A DNA stretch of 64,000 nt from Paenibacillus sp. H1-7 (GCF_022354825.1 NZ_CP031168.1:186001-250000), one strand, 5' to 3'; numbered from the stretch's first letter, positions 50,483-60,025 are shown. Notes: generated by a model from the letters alone, not told the origin. Numbers and translations are program-made.

Positions 50483-52381
50483 GTGACAGCCAATTTGAAT
50501 CTGAAAAGATGGATAGAGACACCCAGAAACATTAAGCACATGCTAGGAATGGGCGCTGCGCTCGGAGTTGCGGGAGGAGCCATCGCTGTGCTGGGCTATT
50601 TCGGGCTGCATCGGGACAGCGACGGAAGCTTTACGTTGAATCCGAATTTCAGCTATACCCCGGAGGTCGTCGTTGTCGGCACGGAGCTGGAAGGGATGTA
50701 TTTGGCGCAAAGAGCGAAGCAGGAAGGTCTTGACGTGCTCATCCTGGAGACGAAAGCGGGCCTCGGCGGCCAGCTGCTGCAGGGAGAGATGCTTTACCTG
50801 GACGGGACTTACGACGATCAGGGACAACCGTTGGCTCAAGGCGGGATGAAGGAGCTGTTCCGGCAATACGAGCGCGGGGATATTCGGAGAAAGGCCGATT
50901 TCGCCGGGTATTTTCATCGGCTGGTCGACCGGATTCCGCTGGAGAAGTCCGTCGTTCTGGAGGATGTGCAGACCGAGAGCGGAAAAGTCGTGGAGCTTCA
51001 ATATGTGAACCGGAACGGGAAGAAACGGTCCGTACGACCGGATTACGTCGTCGATAACTCGGATGACGCCTCCCTTATCCGCACTTTGAAGGTAGAACCC
51101 TTCCAAGGATTGGAAGCGCTTTACGGGTCGAAGGAACGGGAATATATGAGCGCGACCTACATGATGAAGTTCAAAGGCGTCGATTGGCATAAGTTTTACA
51201 GCCACTTCTGGAGTATAGGCAAGGCGCAGCGGGAGCACCTGTACGGACCGGAAACGTACGTTGATGCGAATATTGCTTACGGTTTTCCGCCGATTGTGTC
51301 GGCTTACGAGCTAAGAAACAAGGAATGGCTGAATTTGCGGGGACTTAATATTTTGAATCAAGGCAACGGAGAGATTGTCATCAACGCCTTGCAGGTTTAC
51401 GGCGTCGATCCGAGCCAAGAAGACACGGTCCAGAGGGGAATGCGGCTGACGAGAGAAGAAATGCCGTATATCCGCGATCATTTGCGCAAGCATATCGTCG
51501 GCTTCGAGAATTTGGAACTGAACGGGGAACCGGCCTACCTATATATAAGAGAGTACAACCATTACCCGACGGAATACGTCATGCAGGCGTCCGATATTAT
51601 GAGCGGGCGGATGTTCTGGGATAACGTCAGTATCGGCGGTTATTTCCTCGATATTCAGGGCTCCCGCTCGAATCGGGAAGGGCTTGCCATCGGGCGTCCG
51701 GACAAATACGGCATCCCGCTCGGCAGCTACCTGCTGAAGCCGTACGACAATGTCGTGACGGCCGGCAAGCTGGTCGGCTCCTCCGCGGTTGCTTACGGCA
51801 GCACGAGGATCCAGCCGAACGGCGCTATCGCGGCCGAATCCATCGGCGTGCTGATGGCCCAGATGCAGGGGAGAAGCCTGAAGTCTGCGGACAAGGAAGA
51901 TATGGAGCGGCTTCATAACCGGATGGAGAGCCGATACGGCGTGCAGCTCAGGCCGCAGAAGGCCGCCAACAAAATCGCCCACTTGTCCGAGGAGGAGAAG
52001 CGGAGCCTCGATGCGGGTGCATTGACGCTGCTGCCGGGAAATACGGTAGCGAAGCATCTGCCTTTTACCCGGATTTATGCGGACGGCAGGGAGCTTCCTT
52101 TTCGGGGAATCAAGCCGCTGGTCATCCGCGGGATGCCTTGGGTTCCGCTCACCCAAACCTTTCGAGCGCTCGGGATAGAGGATGCGAAATATGACCCGGT
52201 AGCGAAGCGGATCACGTATACGGAGGAAGGGCGTATGAGGGTAATTGAGCAGCCGCCGGTGCACATATTGAACAATTTTGTGCTGACGGAATGGGCTTGG
52301 GTAGCCGATGCGCTCGGGTACCAGTGGCAGTGGAACGAAGCGGACCATGTGCTGACGGCTCATAAAGCGTTCCGTCCCTAG
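50483..52381 (+). CDS. Membrane-anchored FAD-dependent oxidoreductase with stalk-type C-terminal domain
   Basis: About 632 residues. After a basic N-terminus there is one membrane helix (MGAALGVAGGAIAVLGYFGL). A Rossmann-like FAD domain follows (EVVVVGTELEGMYLAQRAKQEGLDVLILETKAGLGGQLLQGEM) of the FAD_oxidored type, though the usual GxGxxG is altered to GTELEG. The second FAD contact region is TAGKLVGSSAVAYGSTRIQPNGAIAAESIGVLMA. The last 100 residues (IYADGRELPFRGIKPLVIRGMPWVPLTQTFRALG) are a copper amine oxidase N-terminal (stalk) domain common in Paenibacillus surface proteins. I chose GTG after GGGGGA; a TTG 33 bases upstream is possible. Substrate unknown. Confidence 0.78.
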   Translation: MTANLNLKRWIETPRNIKHMLGMGAALGVAGGAIAVLGYFGLHRDSDGSFTLNPNFSYTPEVVVVGTELEGMYLAQRAKQEGLDVLILETKAGLGGQLLQGEMLYLDGTYDDQGQPLAQGGMKELFRQYERGDIRRKADFAGYFHRLVDRIPLEKSVVLEDVQTESGKVVELQYVNRNGKKRSVRPDYVVDNSDDASLIRTLKVEPFQGLEALYGSKEREYMSATYMMKFKGVDWHKFYSHFWSIGKAQREHLYGPETYVDANIAYGFPPIVSAYELRNKEWLNLRGLNILNQGNGEIVINALQVYGVDPSQEDTVQRGMRLTREEMPYIRDHLRKHIVGFENLELNGEPAYLYIREYNHYPTEYVMQASDIMSGRMFWDNVSIGGYFLDIQGSRSNREGLAIGRPDKYGIPLGSYLLKPYDNVVTAGKLVGSSAVAYGSTRIQPNGAIAAESIGVLMAQMQGRSLKSADKEDMERLHNRMESRYGVQLRPQKAANKIAHLSEEEKRSLDAGALTLLPGNTVAKHLPFTRIYADGRELPFRGIKPLVIRGMPWVPLTQTFRALGIEDAKYDPVAKRITYTEEGRMRVIEQPPVHILNNFVLTEWAWVADALGYQWQWNEADHVLTAHKAFRP

Positions 52382-52433
52382 AGGCTATAGGCGACCAATT
52401 TTTTTGCTCAAAATATAAGCGCTGTTGTCGCGA

Positions 52434-52617
52434 TTTCGGACGGTAGTTCCGTTATTCTACCAAAATCAGTGCTTTTTCGAGAGTGATCGGACCGTAGATC
52501 CTTTATTTCGCCCCAATACGCGATTTTCGTATGAAAAATAGGCAAATAGCGGACTCTCAGTCCGATCGCACTGCAAAAGCAGCATCATTCCAAGGAAAAG
52601 CGGATCTTCTGTCCGAT
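52434..52617. repeat. Four copies of a 23-base motif, two direct and two inverted
   Basis: Copies at 52434-52456 and 52486-52508 read forward (TCGGAC-N-GTAG-WTCC then TTATT). Copies at 52544-52566 and 52595-52617 read in reverse, giving TCGGAC followed by AGATCCGC or GAGTCCGC and a T-rich end on the minus strand. Each has a short inner dyad (CGGAC/GTCCG or GGAnC), and the two pairs face each other so the whole 180-base region can fold back. No gene occupies 52382-52747. Confidence 0.65.
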
Positions 52618-52693
52618 AGACCTCCTCCGAGTCCATGAACAGGAGGCGGGTCACTGCACTAGCCTACCGAACGCAAGGGTCTTCTTGCAGGAC

Positions 52694-52728
52694 AAAAAAA
52701 TCCAGTACCGTGAAGGTACTGGATTTTT
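52694..52728. terminator. Terminator of glnS (bidirectional form)
   Basis: TCCAGTACC (52701-52709) and GGTACTGGA (52715-52723) form a nine-pair stem with a five-base loop, flanked by seven A on one side and six T on the other. Confidence 0.88.
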
Positions 52729-52747
52729 TCCTCTTGCCGCCCAAGCC

Positions 52748-54400
52748 TTACAGCTCAAACGAGCTTTTCAGCGAGACGATTCGATTGTATACAAGACGGT
52801 CCGGCTTGCTCAGTCGGGAATCCACATTAAAGTATCCGTGGCGGAATATTTGGTACTTGTCCTGCGCTTGCGCATCCTTCATGTTCGGTTCGACGAAGCC
52901 GTGAACGACTTCGAGAGAATTCGGGTTGATATGCTCCAGGAAGTTGTCGCTGTCGCCTTTCTCCTCATCGAGGATGAGCGGCTCGAACAAGCGGAATTCC
53001 GCCGGGAGCGCATGCTTGGCATCGACCCAGTGGATCGTTCCTTTGACCTTGCGTCCGGTGAAGCCGCTGCCGCTCTTCGTCTCCGGATCGTAGGTGCAGT
53101 GGATTTCCACCACGTTGCCGTCGGCATCTTTGATGAAATCGTTGCACTTGATGAAATACGCGTTCTTCAGGCGCACTTCATTGCCGGGGAACAAACGGAA
53201 ATATTTGTTCGGCGGATTTTCCATGAAGTCGTCCTGCTCGATATAGATTTCGCGGGAGAACGGAATTTGACGGTTGCCCATCTCCGGATTTTCCGGATTG
53301 ATCTCCGCGTCGAGCTTTTCCACTTGATCCTCAGGATAGTTCGTAATGACGACCTTAAGCGGGCGCAATACGGCCATCGTACGAGGAGCCTTCAGCTTCA
53401 AATCTTCACGGATAAAATGCTCCAGCATCCGCTCATCGGCAACGCTGTAGCTCTTGGCGACGCCGGTCTCGCGCACGAAGTTGCGAATCGCTTCCGGCGT
53501 GTAGCCTTTGCGGCGCAACCCGCTGATCGTCGGCATCCGCGGATCGTCCCAAGCATCGACGATTTTATTGTCAACCAGCTGCTTCAAGAAGCGCTTGCTC
53601 ATGACGGTATTCGTAATATTCAAACGGGCGAACTCGTATTGTCTAGGCTGATGCTCCATTTCGCATTCGGCTACCACCCAATCGTAGAACGGGCGCTGGT
53701 CTTCGAACTCCAGCGTACAGATGGAATGGGTCACGCCTTCGATAGCATCCTCCAACGGGTGAGCGAAAGCGTACATCGGATAGATGCACCATTTGTCGCC
53801 GGTATTGTGATGCGTCGCGTGGGAGATACGGTAAATGACAGGGTCACGCATATTGATGTTAGGGGAGCTCATGTCGATTTTGGCGCGCAGCACCTTTTCC
53901 CCGTCCTTGAACTCGCCGTTGCGCATCCGCGCGAACAGATCGAGGTTCTCCTCAATGGAGCGGTTGCGGTGAGGGCTGTCTTGTCCCGGCTGGGTCAGCG
54001 TACCGCGGGTCAAGCGGATTTCGTCGGCGGACAAATCGTCTACGAACGCCAAGCCCTTCTTGATCAGCAGCACGGCGCGGCTGTACATTTCCTCGAAATA
54101 GTTCGAAGCAAAGAACAGCCCGTCCCATTCGTAGCCGAGCCAGGCGACGTCTTCTTTGATCGCTTCCACGTACTCGGTATCTTCTTTTAACGGATTCGTA
54201 TCGTCGAAACGGAGATTGGTTCTGCCTTTAAATTCGTCCGCCAATTCAAAGTTCAGCAGGATCGATTTGGCATGGCCGATGTGCAGGTAGCCGTTCGGTT
54301 CCGGAGGAAAGCGGGTAACAATCTGGTCGACTTTGCCGGATTTTAAGTCTTCAATGACAATGTTTTTGATGAAATGAGATGATGCAGACGAGGTTTCCAA
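52748..54400 (-). CDS. glnS: Glutaminyl-tRNA synthetase
   Basis: About 550 residues, the standard bacterial GlnRS length. [15 protein letters not shown] carries the HIGH motif (about 40-43) and [13 protein letters not shown] the KMSKS-type loop (about 265). [14 protein letters not shown] (as [11 protein letters not shown]) and [44 protein letters not shown] are typical of the catalytic domain; the C-terminal anticodon barrels are complete. It charges tRNA-Gln with glutamine directly. Most Firmicutes lack it and use GatCAB, while Paenibacillus is among those that have it. The likely start is a TTG nine bases after AAGAAAGG; a TTG three codons earlier abuts that site. Confidence 0.96.
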   Translation of the reverse strand: METSSASSHFIKNIVIEDLKSGKVDQIVTRFPPEPNGYLHIGHAKSILLNFELADEFKGRTNLRFDDTNPLKEDTEYVEAIKEDVAWLGYEWDGLFFASNYFEEMYSRAVLLIKKGLAFVDDLSADEIRLTRGTLTQPGQDSPHRNRSIEENLDLFARMRNGEFKDGEKVLRAKIDMSSPNINMRDPVIYRISHATHHNTGDKWCIYPMYAFAHPLEDAIEGVTHSICTLEFEDQRPFYDWVVAECEMEHQPRQYEFARLNITNTVMSKRFLKQLVDNKIVDAWDDPRMPTISGLRRKGYTPEAIRNFVRETGVAKSYSVADERMLEHFIREDLKLKAPRTMAVLRPLKVVITNYPEDQVEKLDAEINPENPEMGNRQIPFSREIYIEQDDFMENPPNKYFRLFPGNEVRLKNAYFIKCNDFIKDADGNVVEIHCTYDPETKSGSGFTGRKVKGTIHWVDAKHALPAEFRLFEPLILDEEKGDSDNFLEHINPNSLEVVHGFVEPNMKDAQAQDKYQIFRHGYFNVDSRLSKPDRLVYNRIVSLKSSFEL

Positions 54401-54560
54401 CAGAATCAACCTTTCTTTCGTTATAGTTTATCTTAATATAATACACAAAATTGCATGGAAATATAATGGTTCCGCCTCTTAAACTATGATTTTTTTGAGT
54501 ACCGGCAGGATTTCGGCGGTCTGGAGGGGAGGATGCGGAGCACAAGCAGTGCCCAGCGCA

Positions 54561-54600
54561 AAAAAATCCCCCGTACGGCTCAAGTACACCGGACAGGGGA
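54561..54600 (-). terminator. Terminator of the LysM-3D gene
   Basis: On the minus strand TCCCC...GGGGGA with inner CCGG/CCGTAC pairs forms an imperfect hairpin followed by seven T. Confidence 0.7.
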
Positions 54601-54631
54601 CATAACCAATTAGTGCGCTGCAGAACGCGGG

Positions 54632-55318
54632 CTAGGATAGCACGTAGACTTTCACGTTCTTTTTCACCCCAAAGTTGACGGCTTGCTTCAGATCGTCCAT
54701 AAACACGTCTATTCGCGCGCCTTTTACGGCGGAACCGGTATCTTCAGCGGTACGGATGCCGATGCCGTCAATAAACACGGTCGTGCCGATAGGGATAACG
54801 GAAGGATCGACGGCTATCGTGCGGCCTTCCTCGGCCTTGCTGCCGCTGTAGGTAATGCCGTAGGCGGGGCTGGACGGGGTTTTTCCCGTAGATTCCTTAC
54901 CGGCCGTATAGGCGGTTAGAGTGGAGCTGAGCACCTGCTTGACGACCTTTTGCTGCCCGTCGGGCAAGGGAATAACCGCTTCGGACGATGGAATCGTCAA
55001 CTGCTGGCCAACGGACAGATAACGCGCTTCGGTGATGCCGTTTTCGGCCATAATAGCCGCTATGGAGATGCCGAAGTCGCGGGCGATTTTGTATAAAGTG
55101 TCCCCGGAGTTGACCTGATAGACTATCGGCTGCGGGGCTTCCACCGTCTCCGGAACCACAGGCTCCTGCTCAGGATAGTACGTTGTCGAGTAATATTCGG
55201 ACATGTCGGCGTAATCATCCATTACGTGGTAGGCTTCCGCTTTCCCCGCAGTCATCATCAGGCTTGCGAACAAAATGGAAGGGAGAAGCAGAACGATGTT
55301 CAAACGTTTACGGAACAT
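54632..55318 (-). CDS. Secreted LysM and 3D-domain protein (YocH/Rpf-like cell-wall enzyme)
   Basis: 228 residues. A signal peptide (IVLLLPSILFASLMMTAGKAEA) is followed by a short Tyr/Asp-rich stretch, one LysM (YQVNSGDTLYKIARDFGISIAAIMAENGI, about 67-112) and a C-terminal 3D domain. The 3D domain has the fold's conserved Asp residues (IAVDPSVIPIGTTVFIDG, AEDTGSAVKGARIDVFMDD), a lytic-transglycosylase-like barrel also found in stationary-phase survival proteins. It should bind and trim peptidoglycan outside the cell. The ATG is ten bases after AAGGAGG. It is a single-gene unit. Confidence 0.9.
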   Translation of the reverse strand: MFRKRLNIVLLLPSILFASLMMTAGKAEAYHVMDDYADMSEYYSTTYYPEQEPVVPETVEAPQPIVYQVNSGDTLYKIARDFGISIAAIMAENGITEARYLSVGQQLTIPSSEAVIPLPDGQQKVVKQVLSSTLTAYTAGKESTGKTPSSPAYGITYSGSKAEEGRTIAVDPSVIPIGTTVFIDGIGIRTAEDTGSAVKGARIDVFMDDLKQAVNFGVKKNVKVYVLS

Positions 55319-55483
55319 GGATCGGTAACCTCCTTACCTTGCGTAAAAAATAGTAGAATCGCGATTGCTAGTACTAGACTTACCGATTTTGATAGATTCT
55401 AAACCCTAGGTACGAAAAACAATCGTTCGATTCATAAATAGAGGGCGGCGAAACCGGAGACGGGAGGAGGATGGCGCGGGAAG

Positions 55484-55512
55484 TTGTTCTGCAGCTTTCC
55501 ATGCGGTATAGT
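55484..55512 (+). promoter_or_regulatory. Sigma-A type promoter of the DsbA-like gene
   Basis: TTGTTC and TATAGT are 17 bases apart, about 87 bases upstream of the start codon. Confidence 0.5.
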
Positions 55513-55598
55513 ACGAGTAGATAGCACAGCATGGGATCGGGATGAGGGTTGACGATTCGTCACGAACAGGCTGTCCGAACTCAGGGAGGATAAGTTGG

Positions 55599-56234
55599 AT
55601 GAGAATAGAGCTGTTTCACGATACGGTGTGCCCTTGGTGCCGAATAGGCAAGCAAAATATGCTGACGGCTTTGAGCGAATGGACAGGGGAGCCGGTTGAA
55701 TTGAGCATCCGCGCGTATATGCTGGACGCTTCGATACCGGTCGAAGGTCTTCCGTTCAAGGAAACGATGCAAAAGAAATTCGGCGGTCAGGTTGATCTGA
55801 GCCAGGTATTCTCGCAGGTGACGGAAGCGGGAAAAGGCGCTGGACTAGCGTTTGATTTCGACAAGGTTGGCTTTATGCCCAACACCCGCATGTCGCACCG
55901 TCTGATCGCAATCGTGCAGCAGGAAAGCAAGCTGTCCATGCTGGAAGCAATCAATAAAGCGTATTTCGAAGACGGCCGGGATATCGGAAGCCTGGAGGTG
56001 CTGCTTAAGCTGGCACAAGAAACCGGTATCGAGACGGCGGGGCTTCGTGAAAGATTGACCGGCGGAGAGGGCGAGGAAGAGGTTGCCCAGGACCTGGCAT
56101 ATGGACACGACGTAGGAATAACCGGCGTGCCGTTCTTTATTATCGACGGCAAATATGCGCTGACGGGAGCGCAGCCGCCGAGCGTATTTACGCAAGTGCT
56201 TCAAAAAATCGCAGAAGAGAAATCGAACGGCTGA
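55599..56234 (+). CDS. FrnE/DsbA-family thioredoxin-fold oxidoreductase
   Basis: 211 residues. The active site CPWC (Cys11, Cys14) follows the first strand IELFHDTVC; the inserted helical domain is typical of FrnE and 2-hydroxychromene-2-carboxylate isomerase relatives, and the cis-Pro loop is ITGVPFFIIDGKYALTGAQ. No signal peptide is seen, so it acts in the cytoplasm, as for FrnE-type disulphide isomerases. The ATG lies nine bases after GGGAGG. Its 3' end overlaps the convergent DUF3889 gene by 34 bases. Confidence 0.88.
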   Translation: MRIELFHDTVCPWCRIGKQNMLTALSEWTGEPVELSIRAYMLDASIPVEGLPFKETMQKKFGGQVDLSQVFSQVTEAGKGAGLAFDFDKVGFMPNTRMSHRLIAIVQQESKLSMLEAINKAYFEDGRDIGSLEVLLKLAQETGIETAGLRERLTGGEGEEEVAQDLAYGHDVGITGVPFFIIDGKYALTGAQPPSVFTQVLQKIAEEKSNG

Positions 56235-56548
56235 TAGAACGACGGCAGGTTCAATTTGTTCATGCGGATGGAGAGCACTTCCTCCGTATCGTTGCGGAAG
56301 CGGATGCGGACGATGACGCCGAATTCTCCGCTGGGGTCCTTCAGCCATAGCCGGAATGACTCCTCGGAAATATCGGGACTGATCGGCTTGCGCCCGAGAT
56401 GCAAATAATCGATGATATCTGCGTTGTACCTCTTCTTCGTTTCTTGTACGGCAAGCGCGCCCCATTTGGCATAAGCCGGTTCGGCGTGCAGCCGGACAGG
56501 CATACTGAAAGCAAGCAGCATCATGAACAGGCATACAAGGATACGCAT
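56201..56548 (-). CDS. Secreted DUF3889-family protein
   Basis: 115 residues. The signal peptide MRILVCLFMMLLAFSMPVRLHA is followed by PAYAKWGALAVQETKKRYNADIIDYLHLGR, the hallmark start of the DUF3889 (YqzG/YhdC) family, and FRLWLKDPSGEFGVIVRIRFRNDTEEVLSI. The fold resembles the small PepSY/cystatin-like exported domains, and function is unknown. The ATG is nine bases after AGGGGG. The gene reads into the end of the DsbA-like gene, overlapping it by 34 bases in opposite orientation. Confidence 0.75.
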   Translation of the reverse strand: MRILVCLFMMLLAFSMPVRLHAEPAYAKWGALAVQETKKRYNADIIDYLHLGRKPISPDISEESFRLWLKDPSGEFGVIVRIRFRNDTEEVLSIRMNKLNLPSFYQPFDFSSAIF

Positions 56549-56721
56549 AGTATCGAGCCCCCTTATTTGAGAACAGAAAGATAGTTTAGTATGCCACATC
56601 GGCAGCCAAATGTTGCGTACGTCCTGAGAAGGAACCATGAACCATGCAGTCCTGTCTTTTTTCAGGCGTTGTTGGCAGCATAAATAAATGATGAAGTCGA
56701 TCAAATCGGAGTGAGCGGTTC

Positions 56722-58182
56722 ATGCCTGTGTGGATGGTAGGCTTATGGAAAACCATTAATGACTGGATTCCTGTCATTAACCTGGTTTTCGCTGTAGCGA
56801 TTATTTTTTTGGAGAGGCGCAATGTGGGCGTCACATGGGCTTGGCTCATGGTGCTGCTGCTGCTGCCGATCTTGGGCTTTATTTTATATATTTTCCTTGG
56901 GCAAAACTTAGCACGGCAGAAGGTGTACCGGATCCGACCCCGGATGGAAAGGCGCGTCAGAGAGGAGATGGAGGAGCAAGCCCAAAGCCTTCAGCGCAAT
57001 ACGTTTGCCTTCCACGATCCTTCGGTGCAGGAATACCGCCGGCTGATTTATATGAACCTGGTCAGCGGCTATTCGCCTCTTACGCAGAATAACGAAGTGA
57101 CGCTGTTCACCGACGGGGTCGAGAAGTTCGAAGCGCTGCTGCGCGAAATCGGCCAAGCCAAGCGCCACGTGCACTTGCTCTACTATAAGCTGGGCAACGA
57201 CGAGACCGGGCGGCGACTCATCCATGCGCTGACGGTCAAGGCGAGAGAGGGCGTGAAGATCCGCCTTTTGTATGACGATATAGGGTCGCTTGGCGTCAAC
57301 CAGAAAATGTTCGCTGCGCTGCGGGCTGCAGGCGGAGCGGTGTTTCCCTTTTTCCCGGCCAAAATCCCGTACTTGAATTTCCGCCTCAACTACCGTAATC
57401 ACCGGAAAATCGCCGTCATCGACGGGAAGGTCGGGTTCGTCGGAGGCTTCAACATCGGGGACGAATACTTGGGGAAAGACCGCCATATCGGCTATTGGCG
57501 CGATACGCATCTAATGCTGCACGGGGACGCCGTTCACCGGCTGCAGGTGCAGTTTCTGCTCGATTGGGGGATCGCCTCCAACGAATATTCGACCGTAGAG
57601 CCGGTCTTGTTCCCGGATATTAGGGAAACCGCTACGACCGCGGTACAAATCGTATCGAGCGGACCGAGCTCGGAGACGCAGCAGATCAAGAACGGCTATA
57701 TCAAGTTTATTTTCGAGGCGCAAAAGCGAATTTATATTCAGACGCCGTATTTCATTCCGGACGACAGTGTGCTGAACGCGTTGAAAATTGCCACGCTGTC
57801 GGGGATCGATGTACGGATCATGATTCCGAAAAAGGGCGACCACCGGCTCGTCCACTGGGCGTCACTTGCTTATTTGGGCGAGCTGCTGCGCGCCGGCGCC
57901 AGCTGCTACCTGTATGACAACGGCTTTCTCCATGCGAAGACGATGGTTGTCGACGGCCAGGCTGCTTCCGTAGGGACGGCGAATATGGACCGCCGCAGCC
58001 TGGAGCTTAACTTTGAAGTGAACGCCTTTTTGTTCGATCCGGATGTGGCTTCGCGTCTGGAGCATATTTTCGAGCAGGATATCCGGCACTGCAAGCTGCT
58101 GACTTGGGAGCTGTACAGCAAACGGCGGCTGCACAAGCGGATGGCGGAATCGATGGCGAGGCTGCTCTCGCCGATCTTGTAA
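56722..58182 (+). CDS. cls: Cardiolipin synthase
   Basis: 486 residues. Two N-terminal membrane helices are followed by a double phospholipase-D fold. The first HKD motif lies in YRNHRKIAVIDGKVGFVGG (about 226) and the second in FLHAKTMVVDGQAASVGTANMD (about 403), each with the catalytic His, Lys and Asp. It joins two phosphatidylglycerol molecules into cardiolipin at the membrane. The ATG follows GGAGTGAG. The next gene starts 36 bases after its stop and may be co-transcribed. Confidence 0.94.
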   Translation: MPVWMVGLWKTINDWIPVINLVFAVAIIFLERRNVGVTWAWLMVLLLLPILGFILYIFLGQNLARQKVYRIRPRMERRVREEMEEQAQSLQRNTFAFHDPSVQEYRRLIYMNLVSGYSPLTQNNEVTLFTDGVEKFEALLREIGQAKRHVHLLYYKLGNDETGRRLIHALTVKAREGVKIRLLYDDIGSLGVNQKMFAALRAAGGAVFPFFPAKIPYLNFRLNYRNHRKIAVIDGKVGFVGGFNIGDEYLGKDRHIGYWRDTHLMLHGDAVHRLQVQFLLDWGIASNEYSTVEPVLFPDIRETATTAVQIVSSGPSSETQQIKNGYIKFIFEAQKRIYIQTPYFIPDDSVLNALKIATLSGIDVRIMIPKKGDHRLVHWASLAYLGELLRAGASCYLYDNGFLHAKTMVVDGQAASVGTANMDRRSLELNFEVNAFLFDPDVASRLEHIFEQDIRHCKLLTWELYSKRRLHKRMAESMARLLSPIL

Positions 58183-58218
58183 CCTAATCAACCCTTTTCA
58201 AGAGCAAGAGGTGAGAAA

Positions 58219-59067
58219 ATGATACGCATCGGACTCGCCGGCTGGGGAGATCACGACGACCTGTATGTACAGGGAACCCCGGCGCGGGACAAGCTGAAGG
58301 TGTACAGCAAGCATTTTCCTGTCGTAGAGGTGGACAGCTCGTTTTACGCGGTGCAAAAAGCCGAGCTCTACGAAAGGTGGGCGGCCGAAACGCCGGCCGG
58401 GTTCGCCTTCCTTGTCAAAGCCTATCAAGGAATGACCGGACATTTGCGCGGAGCCAATCCGTTCTCCGATAACGACTCCATGTTTAGTGCGTTCAAGGAG
58501 TCGATAGAGCCGCTCCGGGAAGCGGGCAAGCTTAAGGCGGTATTGTTTCAATACCCGCCGTGGTTCGAGTGCGACCGCAATAACGTGGCGCTGCTGCGGG
58601 CGGCCAAAGACCGGATGGACGGCATTCCGCTCGCGCTGGAGTTCCGCCATCAAAGCTGGTTCACCCCGGAGATGAGGGACAAGACGCTGTCCTTCATGCG
58701 GGAGGAAGGATGGATCCACAGCATTTGCGACGAGCCGCAGGTGGAGCCGGGCTCCGTGCCGACGGTGCTGCAGCCTACGGACAAGAAGCTGACCGTCGTC
58801 CGGTTTCACGGACGGAATGCAGCGGGATGGAGCTCGGGCGGAGGCTCGAACTGGCGCGAGGTGCGGTATTTGTACCGGTATAACCGGGAGGAGCTGCTGG
58901 AATGGTGCGAGCACTTGCGCCTGCTGGAGCGGGAAACCGAGGAGCTATGCGTCATTTTCAACAATAACTCGGGCGGCGACGCGGCCGAGAATGCCGTGGA
59001 ATTTATGAAGCTCCTGGGACAGGAGCCGGGGGAGCTGGCGCCGAAGCAGCTCGATTTGTTCGATTAG
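58219..59067 (+). CDS. DUF72-family protein (YecE-like)
   Basis: 282 residues. IRIGLAGWGDHDDLYVQGTPARDKLKVYSKHFPVVEVDSSFYAVQ is the family's opening, with conserved Tyr, Asp and Phe. A TIM-barrel-like repeat follows, with PLALEFRHQSWF and VRFHGRNAAGW as the later conserved strands. The C-terminus ends PKQLDLF, a sliding-clamp binding type motif (QLDLF) that may allow interaction with the DNA polymerase clamp. Biochemical function in the family is unknown. The ATG follows GAGGTGAG. Confidence 0.88.
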   Translation: MIRIGLAGWGDHDDLYVQGTPARDKLKVYSKHFPVVEVDSSFYAVQKAELYERWAAETPAGFAFLVKAYQGMTGHLRGANPFSDNDSMFSAFKESIEPLREAGKLKAVLFQYPPWFECDRNNVALLRAAKDRMDGIPLALEFRHQSWFTPEMRDKTLSFMREEGWIHSICDEPQVEPGSVPTVLQPTDKKLTVVRFHGRNAAGWSSGGGSNWREVRYLYRYNREELLEWCEHLRLLERETEELCVIFNNNSGGDAAENAVEFMKLLGQEPGELAPKQLDLFD

Positions 59068-59100
59068 CCGGCGTGCCAGCTGCTTGTGCGGGACAATAGA

Positions 59101-59134
59101 AAGGGGCTGGGAGGTAATGTTCCTCCAGCCCCTT
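59101..59134. terminator. Strong hairpin after the DUF72 gene
   Basis: AAGGGGCTGGGAGG (59101-59114) and CCTCCAGCCCCTT (59122-59134) form a 13-pair stem with one bulge. There is no T run after it on the plus strand, and a weak one (TTTCTATTG) on the minus strand. Confidence 0.55.
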
Positions 59135-59270
59135 AGCGCACTTCCTACCATAGCTGCTTTCCAAACCTTCACCTGACAAGCACCTTCCGTTAGCTTCGAA
59201 TGATTTTACGCGTTCTTACTAGTCCACTGTGTTCATTCAATTCCACTTTATGAGGTTCCCCTGACATAGC

Positions 59271-59313
59271 AAAAAAGCGGCAGCAGATTTACAAATCTGC
59301 CAACCACTTTTTT
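59271..59313. terminator. Terminator of the kdp operon
   Basis: AAAAAAG...AGATTT and AAATCT...CTTTTTT form an imperfect stem with A and T runs on both ends, so it can act in both directions. It lies 40 bases after the kdpC stop. Confidence 0.75.
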
Positions 59314-59352
59314 ACCAAAAATCCATTTCACTATAGGCTATCATCAGCCGAC

Positions 59353-59970
59353 TTATTTCTTCAATAGCTCACTCAAAGCGATATTCAGCTTCAACACATT
59401 CACTCGCGGTTCGCCGAATAGGCCCAAATCCCGGCCTTCCGTATTCGCTTGAACGAGCGTATTCAGCTGGTTGACGGACAATCCGGTCAGCTTGCTGATC
59501 CGCGGAATTTGCACTTGGGCCGATGCCGGAGTGATGTGCGGATCGAGTCCGGATCCGGAGTTCGTTACCAGGTCGATAGGAAGTTGGCTGACAGGGACGT
59601 CCGGATTATTTTGCTTCCACGCCTCGATAGATTCCTCGGTCCGCTTCAGCATATCCGGATTGGAAGGAGCATAGTTGTTCGTCCCGGAAGCTTCCGCTTT
59701 GTATTCGATACTGGATACCCGGCCCTGAAAATATTTCGGATCGGTAAAGTTTTGACCGATCAGCTCAGAGCCTACGACTTGGCCGCTGCCGTTCTTGAGC
59801 ATGCTGCCATTGGCACGGCCAGGCATCAGAACCTGAGCTACTCCTGTAGAAACAAGCGGATATACGACACCGCATAAGACTATGAATACAAGGCTGCTGC
59901 GAATAGCTGTCCCGAGAGAGAATCGGGCGGAATCCGCACTGTGATGGGCCGATTTATTCATCCTTTTCAT
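59353..59970 (-). CDS. kdpC: Potassium-transporting ATPase C subunit
   Basis: 205 residues. One N-terminal membrane helix ([26 protein letters not shown]), then [21 protein letters not shown] and [23 protein letters not shown], the typical KdpC signatures. It helps potassium binding and assembly of the KdpFABC pump. Two ATGs three codons apart are possible starts; the second has better spacing from AGAAAGG. The gene is last in the operon, 55 bases after kdpB. Confidence 0.96.
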   Translation of the reverse strand: MKRMNKSAHHSADSARFSLGTAIRSSLVFIVLCGVVYPLVSTGVAQVLMPGRANGSMLKNGSGQVVGSELIGQNFTDPKYFQGRVSSIEYKAEASGTNNYAPSNPDMLKRTEESIEAWKQNNPDVPVSQLPIDLVTNSGSGLDPHITPASAQVQIPRISKLTGLSVNQLNTLVQANTEGRDLGLFGEPRVNVLKLNIALSELLKK

Positions 59971-60025
59971 ACCTTTCTTCTCTATAATAGGGTGCCTGCC
60001 GGATTCTATGTCCGACAGCAGCCGG

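Noticed and set aside
55319-55598. Possible c-di-AMP (ydaO) riboswitch upstream of the LysM-3D gene
   Set aside because: Such wall-enzyme genes often have one, so I looked for the conserved GGCGCCGAAACGG-type core on the minus strand; it is not there.
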